Part shown: positions 1 through 13,808 of the stretch, one piece after another
Position numbering within the stretch: position 1 is the first letter of the stretch
How the letters are laid out: each line of letters begins with the position of its first letter
Source of the DNA: Chondrilla cf. caribensis
Lineage: Eukaryota > Porifera > Demospongiae > Chondrillida > Chondrillidae
Assembly: GCA_964020155.1 (NCBI GenBank)
Contig: OZ026562.1
Coordinates: 3,080,001-3,144,000, forward strand
Direction of reading: 5' to 3'
DNA: 64,000 nucleotides
Made by a program: the position numbers and the translations under genes
The notes under the pieces: generated by a model
The model's input: only the letters and a program-made list of their open reading frames with translations
Database searches by the model: none
What the model was told of the DNA's origin: nothing

Positions 1-763
1 TTGCTTATGTCACGTATCAACTTTGATTTACTTGGTGTACTGTGAAATACAATGCGTGTTGCATGTGGACCTTGTTGCATTGAATGATCCACCAACAATA
101 TGGGACAAGACATGTGTACACAAATCAATTGTATTTGATAAATCTAGCACATCCTACCTGCATGGTGTTTATCACAATGAAGAGATACTTTTGTTTAATT
201 GTATGCGGAAGTGGGTCTGTGGTATCAAAGTTAACCCAGTCTCCAAGCACCTGCATATGTTTGTAGAGACCGTGTAGATGCATGTCATTTTCAGTATTAT
301 ATTCCACATTTATTCAATGTACATATACGTGTGTATACAGTGTTTGTAAGTACAGTACATATAATGTGGTAGAAAAAGGTGAGGTTTATTTGGTGTGGTT
401 GTGTTTGATAGTTTTCTCCATGGAACCAACTCACAAGTGAAGTGAAAGGAGAAAGCATTGTTGAGAGAGCAAAGTTAGTTTACTTACCTATGCACTGTGC
501 ATATACACATACTGTTTAGTGGTTAAGACATGTGCACAAGGGCATTATGACATATAAAATACCAAGTCCCAAGGACGAGTGTATTTTATATATCATAATG
601 CCTGAGTGCCCATGTCTTAACCAGTATAGCATCCATTGCCAATGCTTTATACATTATAAAATTGCTGTATAATAGCACTGTTTCTATGGTAACGGATGCT
701 ATACATTATTAGTATTGTTGCTTATATATAATATATAATATATTATATGTATTATATACGCGC

Positions 764-799
<36 letters not shown>

Positions 800-1565
800 A
801 TATCTGTGTATTTTTGAAGGCAATTTGTTTGATATCATACATTATCAGATGCTTTGCCCCCATAAGCAGGCGAAAACTGGTTTATTGTGAATTTGAACAA
901 ACTAAATTACATAGGGACTGATGTTTTTAATCTTTAGTTAATTTTTAGGAAGAAACCATCCTTGAATATAGTTGGTTCCACATACTGTAATAGGAGCTCA
1001 TTTGACATTGCATTGGAATGCAAAAATATTGCTGTCTATGGCTAATTGAATGAGCCTAACACATACATAGATATTGGCTCATTGTATTGTATTGCCCATT
1101 TGTGATGTACACACATGCTATGCATAAATACAATATACACATGTAGATAATAATAATAACTTATAAGTATGTAATATACATAATGTGTGAATGTATTTAC
1201 ACACACATCTATATTCATAATAACCTATTTGTATCAGTTCTAATTTACCTAAATATGTCATATCATATTATGTATAAATATAATAATTGCAAATGTACAT
1301 ATGCATATTATGTGTATATATTGTGCTAATCATTCATGTGAACATGGATAATACTGTAAGGTTAGCGGTTCTTGTTTTGCATTGTAGACAGTTGCTGTTT
1401 GACAACGACATTCCTTGCTCATATGCTATCAACACCGTGCATTTCTTCCCTCATGGTGGACAGAGAGGAAATGAAAAACAACTTGCCGTAAGACTGTGGT
1501 CAAACAATAGACGAGTGCATTTGCTAGAGAATGTCACTGTTTTCTGTTTTTATTATTCTTTCAAG
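1..1565. other. Left edge: intron or 5' flank, no secure exon
   Basis: I see no exon here that I can support. Open stretches at 23-277 do not resemble GH31 or any other family I know. A (GT)n tract lies at about 764-797 and a foldback element at 521-704. One possible exon, 1388-1487, follows an AG and ends at a GTAAGA donor. It is in phase with the exon at 1566, but its translation shows no GH31 feature, so I left it out of the gene model. Confidence 0.5.
521..704 (+). mobile_element. Double-hairpin foldback element, family A copy 1
   Basis: It starts GGTTAAGACATG and folds back on CATGTCTTAACC near 612-624. A second foldback follows directly, between AGCATCCATTGC and GTAACGGATGCTATAC. Sister copies lie near 2925-3110 (reverse), 11653-11878 and 41308-41510. 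No coding capacity; I read it as a MITE-like non-autonomous element. Confidence 0.75.
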
Positions 1566-4420
1566 GATGAAAATGCTGCTTTGAAAGCCCTTGGAATTAA
1601 GGTACTTACAGTACTATACATATATACATGTGCACATACAAAATTGTATGTACATTCATTTGTGTATGTCCACACGCAGGAATGTACATATGTACATTTG
1701 TGTATGTATGTGCGCAAGAATGTACATATATCCATTTGTGTATGTACGCACACATTTAAGAATGTACATACATTTTCATGCGTATATGTACATATACAGA
1801 AGGTACATATGTTCGTGTGTACGTATGTACTCATGCAGAATGTACATACACACATGCATGTACGGTAGGCGCCAAAATAAACTTTGCGTTCCGTTCCGTC
1901 TAAACGCGACTTCGTACTTTTTGCCTACGGAAAAAAAACGAAAACGGAACGAAACGGAATGAAACGGAACTTGCCAAAAGACGGCGAGAACGAAATGTGT
2001 TGATTTGAACGTATTCTATCAAAGTACAGAACGATTTGGCTAGATACGCGATTATATGAAGATCTCGTCGCTTTAGTACCGAATAAAAACAACTACCACA
2101 AATGGATTCGTCTAGGCAGTGGAGACATCTTCTGGAATGAAGAAAATGGCGTTTCTCGATCGATCGATCTAGTGAACTCACCTCTTGATAAAATTATGAC
2201 CCATCGCTATTGGAATACGAATTCCTTCTGCTCTCAAACGAACTTGGATAGTAGGGGATTTGGTACCATTTGAATAGCGAACTGAAATACTCTGCTTTCT
2301 TTATGGCTATAGACTATGGTTGCTTCAGCACACGTCTTTCCGGAGTAAATCGGACTTGAATGACACACGACGAAATGTACACACGTTTATAAAGTTATGT
2401 GTTAGTTAGCGTTGATCAACACCGTTCGTTTTCTAAGGAATAGAACGAAACAAAACGCTACGGACGGACGGAAAAAAGACGAAAACGGAACGATCCGTTC
2501 GACCGTTTCGTATTCGTCCGTACGAAACGGAACGCAAAGTTTTTTTTGGCGCCTACCGTATGTATGAATACAGAGATGTTCTTGCATATATATGTACAAA
2601 ATGTAGTTATAGAGTTGATGTCGGATTTCAAGCAAACAAGAACTATGTGATTGTGTCTAAAGTTTACTTTGTGTACAGTATATGGTGTGTATATGTGAAC
2701 TGTGGCAAACGTGTTATTGTCGGATCTCAAGTATCAAATAACAAGAACCAATCAATTGATTGGTCATGAAGGTTCATTGAATGTATGTACAATTTTGCCA
2801 GGTCCTCAGATTTGAAATCTAATGAATAACTACAAGTGTCCTTAATTATGTAGGTCCATTTCCTATTATACCCTGGATATATGTGGCAATTACTGACAAT
2901 TTGATTGTTAATAGTTTTGTATCTGTTGCTATAGAAACAGTACCATTATACAGCATTTGTATGATGCATATACATAGCCCCAGCCATTGTATAAGTTTTC
3001 TAAACATTAGATGATTCATTTTTCACTATATATGATATTAAAAGATGACTGGTTAAGACATGGACACTCGGGCAGTGTAACAAGTAACATGCACTCACAC
3101 TTGGGCACGTCATGCACTCGAGATTCAGCACATTATGTACACTACATGTCTTAATAATCATTGCATATAATATTATTATTTTAGATTCATGTACAGTTAT
3201 TGTGGATATGCCTATTCCAATTCAGCTGTATGAAATGAACCAAAATATGCTATGTACCCACGGACAGGTTGTGTATTCACCATCCACCACACTGTTGATT
3301 GGTTCTGGAAGTTTTTACCCATACTGACCTGACAATACTGTGTATATGTACAGTGTGTACGTATATACTACACTATCCTTCTATTGTTTCAATAGAACAC
3401 TGCTTATTTCAATGCAATGCTGGAGACATCATATTCCGAGCTGTATGATGTTGCTGCTGAGAATGGGTACTTTTTGAAGACACAGAGCGGACTACCTTAC
3501 AACTACTCTTACATTGGTGCCACGTAAGTCAGTAGTATATAACACATGTAACACTACTACTTGCCGTTTTTGATTTGTGATTGATTTGGTAAGAGCATCA
3601 CTTCATGAAAGACTACAGAGTGGACTACCTCATAACTGTCCTTACATTGGCCCCATGTACTGTATGTTGGTGCAATACTGGCCAAAAATAATGTATCACA
3701 CTGAATGCATGCATACATATTCACCCACTTTGCACTGGCAGAAGCCATAATATGGTTTTTACGTATGTGCAAACATGTAGTGCAGCTTTATATTATCATC
3801 CTTTTGGGACGTCTGTAGCAGTGTGCTGTGTGAGTGTTTGTGAGTGTTTGTGCCCATGATGACCTGGCTTGCTAGTATTAAGTAATACAAATGAAGGAGA
3901 GGGTCCCCAAGTGCTATGTAACAGCTCTTGTTCACTGTTTCCGATCTGTGACTCTATTGGTGGTACCAACTGACCATGCATAACCCACCTTACATACTAG
4001 CAGGTGTCTACTTGTATGCGATCACGTTTCGCATTGTTGCTCAGGTCATTGATAAGGGCATTTATTAATTTAATGACTTATATTAGATTATAATAATATT
4101 GTTACAGTGACATCAACATCATCTCCTAAGAAATCGGCTCTTATCAAGAATTCACACTGTGTCCAATTCCACAGAAACACATCTGATGTCAAGATATTGG
4201 CTAGGACGTTCAGACACTAATGGAGTACTTGCATGAAATCACCATTTCTACCATCTGACTGTTTTTCCACTACCAGATAGTCTATAGGACATTTTATATA
4301 CGTACAGCAGCTATATATTAGGGATATGTGCAAAGGAGGGTCCCATATGTACTTACATGCTGAGAAGTACCAGTCATATTGATGGTGTTTTTCTGTTACA
4401 AGGTGGTCCCTATAGTGTTC

Positions 4421-4492
<72 letters not shown>

Positions 4493-7400
4493 TATGTTGC
4501 GTGGGCGACTTCAAAGGAAAAGCAGTGCACACTTCCCTGATGTACGCACACTTTATTCGATGTTGCATTGCGGATAATTGGTTATTTCCTTTTCACACGT
4601 CTACTAATCATTGCTCAATCAAAGGTGTGCCCACGCAACATACCACATATTAACTAAAGTACCTCTGGAGAAGCTGTAGCGGATATACAGACACCTTTGC
4701 CTAATTGACACCTCAGGCTTCGCCCTCGGTATCAATTAGGCAAAGGTGTCTGTATATCCGCTACAGCTTCTCCAAAGGTACTTAGCTATTACATATTGAA
4801 TGCTTATGTGTGTGTACATTATTGGTAGACCCAGGATATTGTAAAAGTAGTTCCATGCAAAGAGTATAATGTAACAAAGTGTGAATGTTGTCCTGTCAAT
4901 CGTAAATAGACTCAGTTGTAGTCTGTCTCAAAGACGGGTTTTCATTGACCTCTCAGCTCGGGAGCCTTTACTGTGTATTACCCAGGCAATTCTGAATCTA
5001 AATCAATTCATTTACGTATGTATTATATTATTACTTGTTCTGGGGAGGCCATTTAACTAACAACCAGAATAAGATAAAAGTGAACAAATATAAGTAAACA
5101 AAGTCATGTGTTTGAGAAATTGTAGCACAAATTAAAATGAATGGTGAATAAAGGTAAATATTCAGAGGAATACAGGAAAATTTAATTTGGAGAACCCGGG
5201 ATAATGGACAAGGTTTAAGCAGTAGTAGTGTATGTATGAAAACGAACATGACCAATGGATGTAAATATGCAGTATTGCCCTATATGTAGAGTTAGGGTTG
5301 TATTTTTGCCCACCTGTAGCAAACAGGTGTAAACGGAATGCCGAGTCATGACAGGATGTAGACAGGCTAATCCACATATACTCCGGTTTCATCACTGAAC
5401 CCTATTAACTGAAGTGTCTGTATATCTGGATCTAATGTAACAATAGATAATGTGTTACTTGCAGATGTGGTAACCTATCTGATATTTCATACCCACACAG
5501 ATCATTTTTTGTGTCACAAGTTGACTACATGAACCCTCTGGCTGTAAACTGGTACCAGAGCCAACTGCAAGAAGCTGTTGATTTGGGTTTCCATGGATGG
5601 ATGTACGACTATGGGGAGTACACCCCTCCAGATTCTGTCTCCAGTGATGGCACTATCGGTGAGTTAGGAGTCCAATAATTATTGTATGCATATGTACACG
5701 TATACAGTATGGCAGCATTCTTCAAAGTACTACATGTTTATGAACTTGCATATGTAAGTATGTGTACATGTGCTGTGCGTATATAAGTGCAATTTCAACT
5801 TGTAGGGATTTAATGTCCACCTCTTTATTGACTGTGTGCAATTATTTCAATAGTGTGCTCCAAGTTCATGTAGTGGTAATTGATGTTTGGCTCGTGCAGT
5901 ATGTGCTCCCAGGTTTATCCTCAGACATCAATTCCTTAAATCTTTGGAGGTTTAATTAGCACTTTCAGTAATATGTAATAGTGAAATGATTAAAGTAGTA
6001 TGTAACTGGCTTATTGTTTCAAGAATGAACCATTAAAATCCGAAAGAATCACTATTATTGCTTTCAAAAATCTTTACTAGGGTCATTAGAGGTAATTCAG
6101 TTCCTGGTAAGAGTTAGGATGTGGTTAATGTTCGTGATGCTAAACAGCCGAATGTGCACAGCTGCAAAATAATTGAAAGTTATTTATGCATTTTGCAGTC
6201 GTTGAGCAGTGAGGTAAACTATTCACTGCACATCTGCACACTTTGATGTACAGCTTTATCATAAGATAGGGATCAATAACAGTCAATTAGACAGCTGAAT
6301 TATGATAGAGTTGGGATTGGACAAAGAAAATTGGGCACAACAAGGTGGTTTGACATCCAAAATTCCTCAGTATCACGTAATTATTTCCAAGAAGTTGTCT
6401 AAATATAATTCAATTTGTATTATTACATAATTTGACTATGTAGCTACAGTGTCCATTGTGTTCAGCTGCAGTGTTTATGCACTTGTGGAAACACAAGATG
6501 CATGCATAATGTGTGCACATATGTACCCTCACTTCACTGTATGTTAATCCCTCCTCACGATTATTGCATACTATTGATTTGTACAGTATCTCCACTATAA
6601 GGTTAAATACAATTCTTATATAATATTTCAGCAGTCTACAATATGCTTGTTTGCGCCTCTTCTAACATAACACATATGTACATCAATAACATGCATGTAT
6701 GGTGTGCAAATAACTTGTGTATGAAATATGTGCCCATGTACGTATGTACAAAGGTATTCGTACAGTACACATCAGAGTATGTACAGTATGTACATACTAT
6801 TAGGATACATTTCTGTTCTTGTGTCATGGTAGACAGGTAGATCAAAAGAAAAAAAGCGGTTCATAAAACCTCTACAGCACACTTGCAGTTACCAATACAG
6901 CACACTTGGAATTAAGTTATTAACAATGCATAACCCTTTCCATTAACTGATCAGACCAATTCCTGTCACCAACAACATCAGCAAGAGCAAACAATGGAGC
7001 AATAACAAAATTACCATCCCACGACAAGCTAGTTATGTCCCTTCCACACGGAATGTGCAGCTATACAGTCACACTTTCAATTAATCACCTCGGGCTGATG
7101 CCCTCGATAATTAACTGAAAATGTGACTATATTAGTGGCACATCCCGTGTGAAAGGGACATAACTAATACTTAAATTGTTTTAGCATAGTCATGTTGCTG
7201 TCATTTGCTTGACTTTAATTAGTTTGTGGATCAGCAGGTGTGTGCCTGAAAAGAAACTAATGTTTAATGAGAAGCATAATCTATTAAATCGTTTTCATAT
7301 TCTCGTTTGTATGCAAGTTTGTTGGGAAAAATAAATACCCCGTCATGTGGTCAATCAAGTGATTGGCCTCGTTTACATTCACCTCTGGTTATTAGGTTTG

Positions 7401-10400
7401 GAGATGCACAACAAGTTCCCATTGTTGTATCAAAAGACTGCGTTTGACTTTTTCATGAAGTATGACGACAACACTTCAGATCCGTATGCCCCAGACTATG
7501 TATTCTATGTCAGGTAGGTATACAAATGCATTTAATTTTTCCAAGAATCCATCTCGGTTGGTGTGCCCTATGACCAGTGTGAATTTTTTGAGGTCATTCT
7601 GCTGGACTGACCCATCCATTTATGTTTTATCTGATTATTATATAACTTGTTAGTAATGATTTGCAAAACTTCTGATTTCCCATGGTCGAGTTACACAGGG
7701 TCACAGCGCTACACTTGGGCTCATTGGACAGGGGATCCCTCCAGCGATTGGTCAGTTTGTGTTTAACACAAGTAGCGTGTACAGTATGCACAGTATGTAC
7801 AGTATGCACAGTATGTACAGTATGTATGTACAATATGTACAGTATGTACAGTATGCACAGTATGTACAGTATGTATGTACAGTGTGTACAGTATGCACAT
7901 TATGTACAGTACATACAGAACTTACAGTACTTAACCACAGGTCATAGTGATGTACGTACTTGTGAGTGCAGGTTTGATGCTTGTGTTATTAAATTACCCT
8001 GTACCGTGTTTATATTCACAGTAGATTTTACTGTACATGCTAAATAGAGGTACACTGATACTGGATTCAACTGATATACTGATAGCCTATAGTTAATCTC
8101 ATTATTTTGTACACAAGATAGTAATATAGAAATTGTTGCATTTGTTTTCGTGAGAAACTGCACACATTACAAAATTAAATATGAAATAGGAGTTCCAATT
8201 CAGTGACTTTAAAATAATCCCCAATGAGTTATCTTGAGTTGGATATTCTCATACCATTCTAAACTCAAAGGACAAATGACAAAAAATTGAATGTGTGCAT
8301 TTGAAATTCACTATCGGCTTTATCAGCAACCTTACAGCTGATACCGATATTAAAGGATATTGGGCATTTCTGAGCTGATAATCAAAACGCCGGTACTATA
8401 TTGGTGCAACCGTAATGCTACAGTTTAGTACTGGGAATCACCTGTACGTGTTTTATATCCTAAAACCCATTACAAGGATAGATTTGTACCGAGAACACAC
8501 CTCTGAATTGTGATATACGAAGGACATAAGGAACCTGTAAAAAGAGAGGTACTTTGTGCTATATTATGCAATTCATGTGTAGGCCCATGAAGCTACTATT
8601 ATGTACATGCAGAAGTTACTATTGTGGATGGTTTGATGGTTGTGGTTGGTATGCCGGTTTTGGGTATTATTGACTAATTTCATTGATTGTGATGCTAACT
8701 TTTACATTGTCAAAGACCATTATCATATTAGCATATAATTTAATATATCACCATTACTGTTACCACATAATTATGTCCTTGTATTGTACACATTGCAGTC
8801 ACTTAGATCTCCAGTGGTTCTACCATGCAGAGTTTGTTATAACCATGATATTTACAACAGACATCATCTTGTGTTAGATTCAGTATATCACCCAGCATTA
8901 TAGTATGTATTGTGATGTTGTGCCATTTGGTGACACCTTCTTTGTCTTCATAGGTCTTTTGCGTCTGGTCTTCCCGCGCAAATCACTGCTAGCCTCAATA
9001 TTGGATTGTCGGGAATGCCCTTTTCCGGGTCCGATATTGGTGAGACCTCTACTTAATTAGCCTTATCTCTGCCACATGTCGGGTTGCAATTGCAACTCTC
9101 ATGATTTTTGGAATGTCACAATAACAACTTGTGATATTTCTGGATTTTGTGGTATATACTGTACATTTATCCATTCATGGCACAACACTGTGGCAGGAAT
9201 TATTACAGCTAGGGTAGAAAATATCGCCATTTGTGTTCAAAAATAACCATTTTAATGTTTTTATTGTGCAATTTTTGCATAAACACATTATACTGCCTGT
9301 TAGTAACCTGAAGACCTACAGTTATCATTTCATGAATCAAGCCTTAATGCAAAAACGTGAAAATAAAACCTTGCTGAATATATCTTATTATATTATGTAA
9401 CTCTATATGGATAATATGTACTACGGTATGTACATCGTATGTACGTACGTACATGCATATAGACACAGACAAAGTACAGTACATTTTACTTGCTTGCACT
9501 TGTGTGTGTTACCCTATATGAAGGTGGATTTGAGTGGTACGTTGATCTCATCCCGGATTTGGAGTTGTGGGTGAGGTGGACCCAAGCCGGTTGTTTCAGT
9601 GGGCTCATGCACGAACAAGGTGTGTTTGAAGGTCCTGTCATGTTAACCATATGTCATAGTGCATGCTCATGTACACATGTTTTATAGTTTTGACCGTTAT
9701 TTGATAAGGATTGTTTTTTAACTGTAAGTACATGTGTATATACCTATGCATATGTAATAAGTATAACCGAATTATGAAGTAATGAAGCCAGACAATAGTA
9801 GACGTAATTGTTTTAATGTCATTAACACATTTGCCATGGAATGAATAGGTTTTCATTGGTTCACCGATGTCGGAAATGTATTGTTTGTGTTAAAGGTAGT
9901 TTAATACTGTATGAACAGCATAATAAGGTTTTGACCATGCAGCATGATCATATGTACATAGGTGGAAGTATGTATATAAGTGTTAGTGGAATTGTTGTGT
10001 ATGCCTAATTCTTTCGTGATGAGATGATTTGAAAATGAATACCTGCAAAAAAGTTGGGTTTAAAGGTGTTGGGAATGTAGGTTGATCCTGTTTCCTTTCA
10101 TAGTAAGCTAATATGATTGAATTGTTTATGTACAATGCCTACTGTATATTTCTCCATACGTTTATCCCTGGAAGGAGGAGGAAAGGGTTTTGGTTCCAAA
10201 TCGCACATATTTGATTGGCCAAATGGGACAAGACTGTGGAGGAAGTATGCCAAATTGAGAATGCAGCTTTTCCCATACATCTACACCCAGGCACATATAG
10301 CACACCAGGTAGGTGGGTACTTGTAATAACTTCACCTACAGTATTTCTGAGCAGTGGTCATTTATATAACTATCTTGTATCCTGGTGCGGTGAACGATAG

Positions 10401-13400
10401 ACTATTTATGCACAGATTTCTCTTTGATCCTCCCCTCAACCAGGATACAAGTGTTAGTGCATAATCGTCTGCCCATGCCGACACAGGCAATATGATTATC
10501 TGTAGCTCAATATTAGCAATTTACTATACTACAGTATTGTCTTCTACTTACCTCAACCTATCTCAGACAGAGCTTAAGGTATGGCATAGTTATAAATGAA
10601 GACCACCAGAAGGAGAGATGGTGAAATGATAATAGAGATTGATTTGCACCTAGCTGAGTAACATCAATGGGATTTGATAGGTATCGCTTAGCTTCAATGT
10701 ACAGGCATCATTGTATCTTTGTAATGGTGCCTGGTTTTTGGGTACTCGTATCTGATCCGTGGATAGTGGTGCACTTAATTTCCAGTACTGCTGGACCATC
10801 ATTCACACCATGGTCCCTTGGCAAGATGGTCATGGTAGGCCAGATAAGTATAGCACTTGGTGAACACAAACCTTGATCCTGTTACACAAGAGCTTATCAT
10901 AAATGTACATGATGATACGCCAATAAGGTATCATGAGTGTAATGATACACCAATAAGGTATCATGAGTGTAATGATACACCAATGAGGTACTCCAATACC
11001 AGTCTTAACCATTGTCCTTACCTGGGTTTTCAAATGAGTATTTAGAGAAAAATTATGTGAATTTCTTCCAATTGCAAATTCATGCACACACAGTAATTAT
11101 AGTTTTATTTTGGTTCATTTATTTATGTAGACCGGTCTACCCATCATGAGACAGCACATTCTTCACTTCCCCAATGATGTTCAAGCCATACAACAGGCAC
11201 AGCAAGTGAGTACATGCATGTGCAATTGCATACTGTACATGCACACATGCATGTGGTATGTTGCGTGGGCGACTTCAAAGGAAAAACAGTGCACACATTC
11301 GTGATGTGTGCACACTTTCCTGATATACACACACTTCATTCGATGTTGCATCGTTGTTGCATTGTGGATAACTGGTTATTTCCTATTCACACGTCTACTA
11401 ATCATTGCCCACGCAATATACCATGTAATAGCTAAAGTACCTCTGGAGAAGCTGTAGCGGATATGCAGACACCTTTGCCTAGTTAACACCTCGGGCTTTG
11501 CCCTCGGTATCAATCAGGCAAAAGTGTCTGTATATCCGCTACAGCTTCTCCAAAGGTACTTTAGCTATTACATATGTTTGTTTGTACATACATACTGTAC
11601 ATAGACTACACACATACATGTGTGAACCATGCATAACACATACAGTTTTATTGTTTAAGACATGGGCACAAGGGCAGTGTGACATATAAAATACCGAGCC
11701 CTAAGGGCGTGAAGCACCCGAGGGCGAGTGTATTTTATGTCATACTGCCCGAGTGTCCATGTCTTAACCAGTATTAATAGCATCCATTGCTAATGCTTTA
11801 TACTGTTGCTAATGCTAATGTATAAAACATTATAAAATTGCTGTATAATAGTACTGTTTCTATGGTAACGGATGCTATATGTACATAATGTGCATATACA
11901 ATATTAAGTAGTTTCGTAAGTACACTTCATTAAATGATTGGCACGGACAGTGTCCTGTTCTTACATGTGTGCATACTTCATGTTGAAATGTGTGTAATTG
12001 TTTGATGTTTACTGTATTATGTAACATCTCACCTCAGTGTGTACACTCTCAGTAAATGGATTTTTATGGTGGTTTCATGGCTTCTTCTTACAAACTTACC
12101 ATACAAATGCACGTTTCCACTTTGTTGTCATGGAAACGCTATGTTGTTGTATGCATTCATTTGAGGTCAACATGTTGCTTAGCTGGATTGAACAGGTACT
12201 CATGCCTACCAGTCAATCTAAATTATAATATTACTCTGTACTTATAACTTATGTATCATTATTATTATTGATATGTCTCACATGGTAACAGTTGTTACTT
12301 AAACCTGCAATATAAATACAAGTGTCTAATTAAATGTAGGCAGTATATCTTAGCAGATTTCATGTATTTGTTTGATACAATGGAGAATCAGAACAATAAA
12401 TCTTAAGTCTTTGAATTGTGCCCAATGTTTCCAATTTCAATAGGCTTCACTTGTAGCAGAGCATTATTATGGTGCAGCATTGTATATGTAGTAAGCCCTT
12501 ATAAATGTATGTACAATAACAATTATTACTATTCTGTTTTGATATTAAGTATATGTTTGGTGAGTCGTTCCTAGCTGCTCCTGTTGTGGAGCAGGGTGCT
12601 GTGAAGTGGGACGTGTATCTTCCTACCAATGGCCCTGGACTAGGACCCACATGGCTGGACGTTGGATCGACTATGGAGGTAGGATGATTGCAGATGACTA
12701 CATATTTAACTAATATAATATAGTGAATCACTATACTCTGTGTATGCTACAAACCATATTTTACAGTACGATGAAGCAGATGGTTGTTTTAGAATTGGAT
12801 TCGGTGGCTATTTCATGGGTGGACAGTGAGTTTATGGTGTATTCTATTGAAGTAGTGTTCATTGTATGTACGTATATGCTGCAGTGCTTCAGATAATGTG
12901 TATTATACATTTTGCCCATGTGTATTGTTGTAGTATTTGACTTTACCTGTTTACATCCTTGCAACAGGACAGTGAGTGTATCGGCCCCTCTGGATGTCTC
13001 TCCACTGTTTGTGTTGGCTGGTAGTGTCATACCCGTGGGAGACCCTCGCATCATGTCACTCAACAATGCAACTGATTCACGTGTTGTCACCTGGCAAAAA
13101 CTGCAAGTAAGTAAGCACATATGCAAACGTACGCACACATCCCAGTACATATGTGCAGTATGTGTTCTTTGTTCATATGTCTACCATACAGTATACTGTA
13201 TATGTAGTTGCTATTGACTGTACTATATAGTTGATATGAAGTATATTATGTATTATGTGCATACATGTATAGAAATATTGTATATTATGTACATACAGAG
13301 AGATATTTGTAAGCACAATTACTTGTCACACCTTCCTATCATAATGCAATAAACATTGTAATTAGTAATTAGTTAGTACATACAGTCCTTTTGTGAGTTT

Positions 13401-13716
13401 TGTATTATTTTATACAAATTTTCATAATCGCTATGTTGCAAATTCAACAGACATATTTTATCTATCTCTATGTACTGCTAATGATTGATAGAATTTACGT
13501 TGTCTTCTTTGTGTACAGAAAACAATCTACCTGTGGGTGTGGCCAGACGCTAACTACTCAGCTTCTGGTCATTCATTCATGGGATACACATATGCAATGA
13601 TGACATCACCATCAACAAAAGGTATGTGTATAGTGCAGCAGTAATCTCAAATGACACAAGGAACAGACCAAAGTATTATACATAATATATGCTACTGCTT
13701 TCTAGTACATTGTGCA

Positions 13717-13808
<92 letters not shown>

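Noticed and set aside
1388..1487. Possible extra GH31 exon (translation starting QLLFDNDIPCSYAINT)
   Set aside because: Splice sites and phase are acceptable, but the residues match no GH31 block expected before the nucleophile exon, so I kept it out.
3181..3290. Possible exon containing VIVDMPIPIQLYEM
   Set aside because: The hoped-for YxNP strand of GH31 is not there and the phases do not link 1601 to 3396 convincingly.
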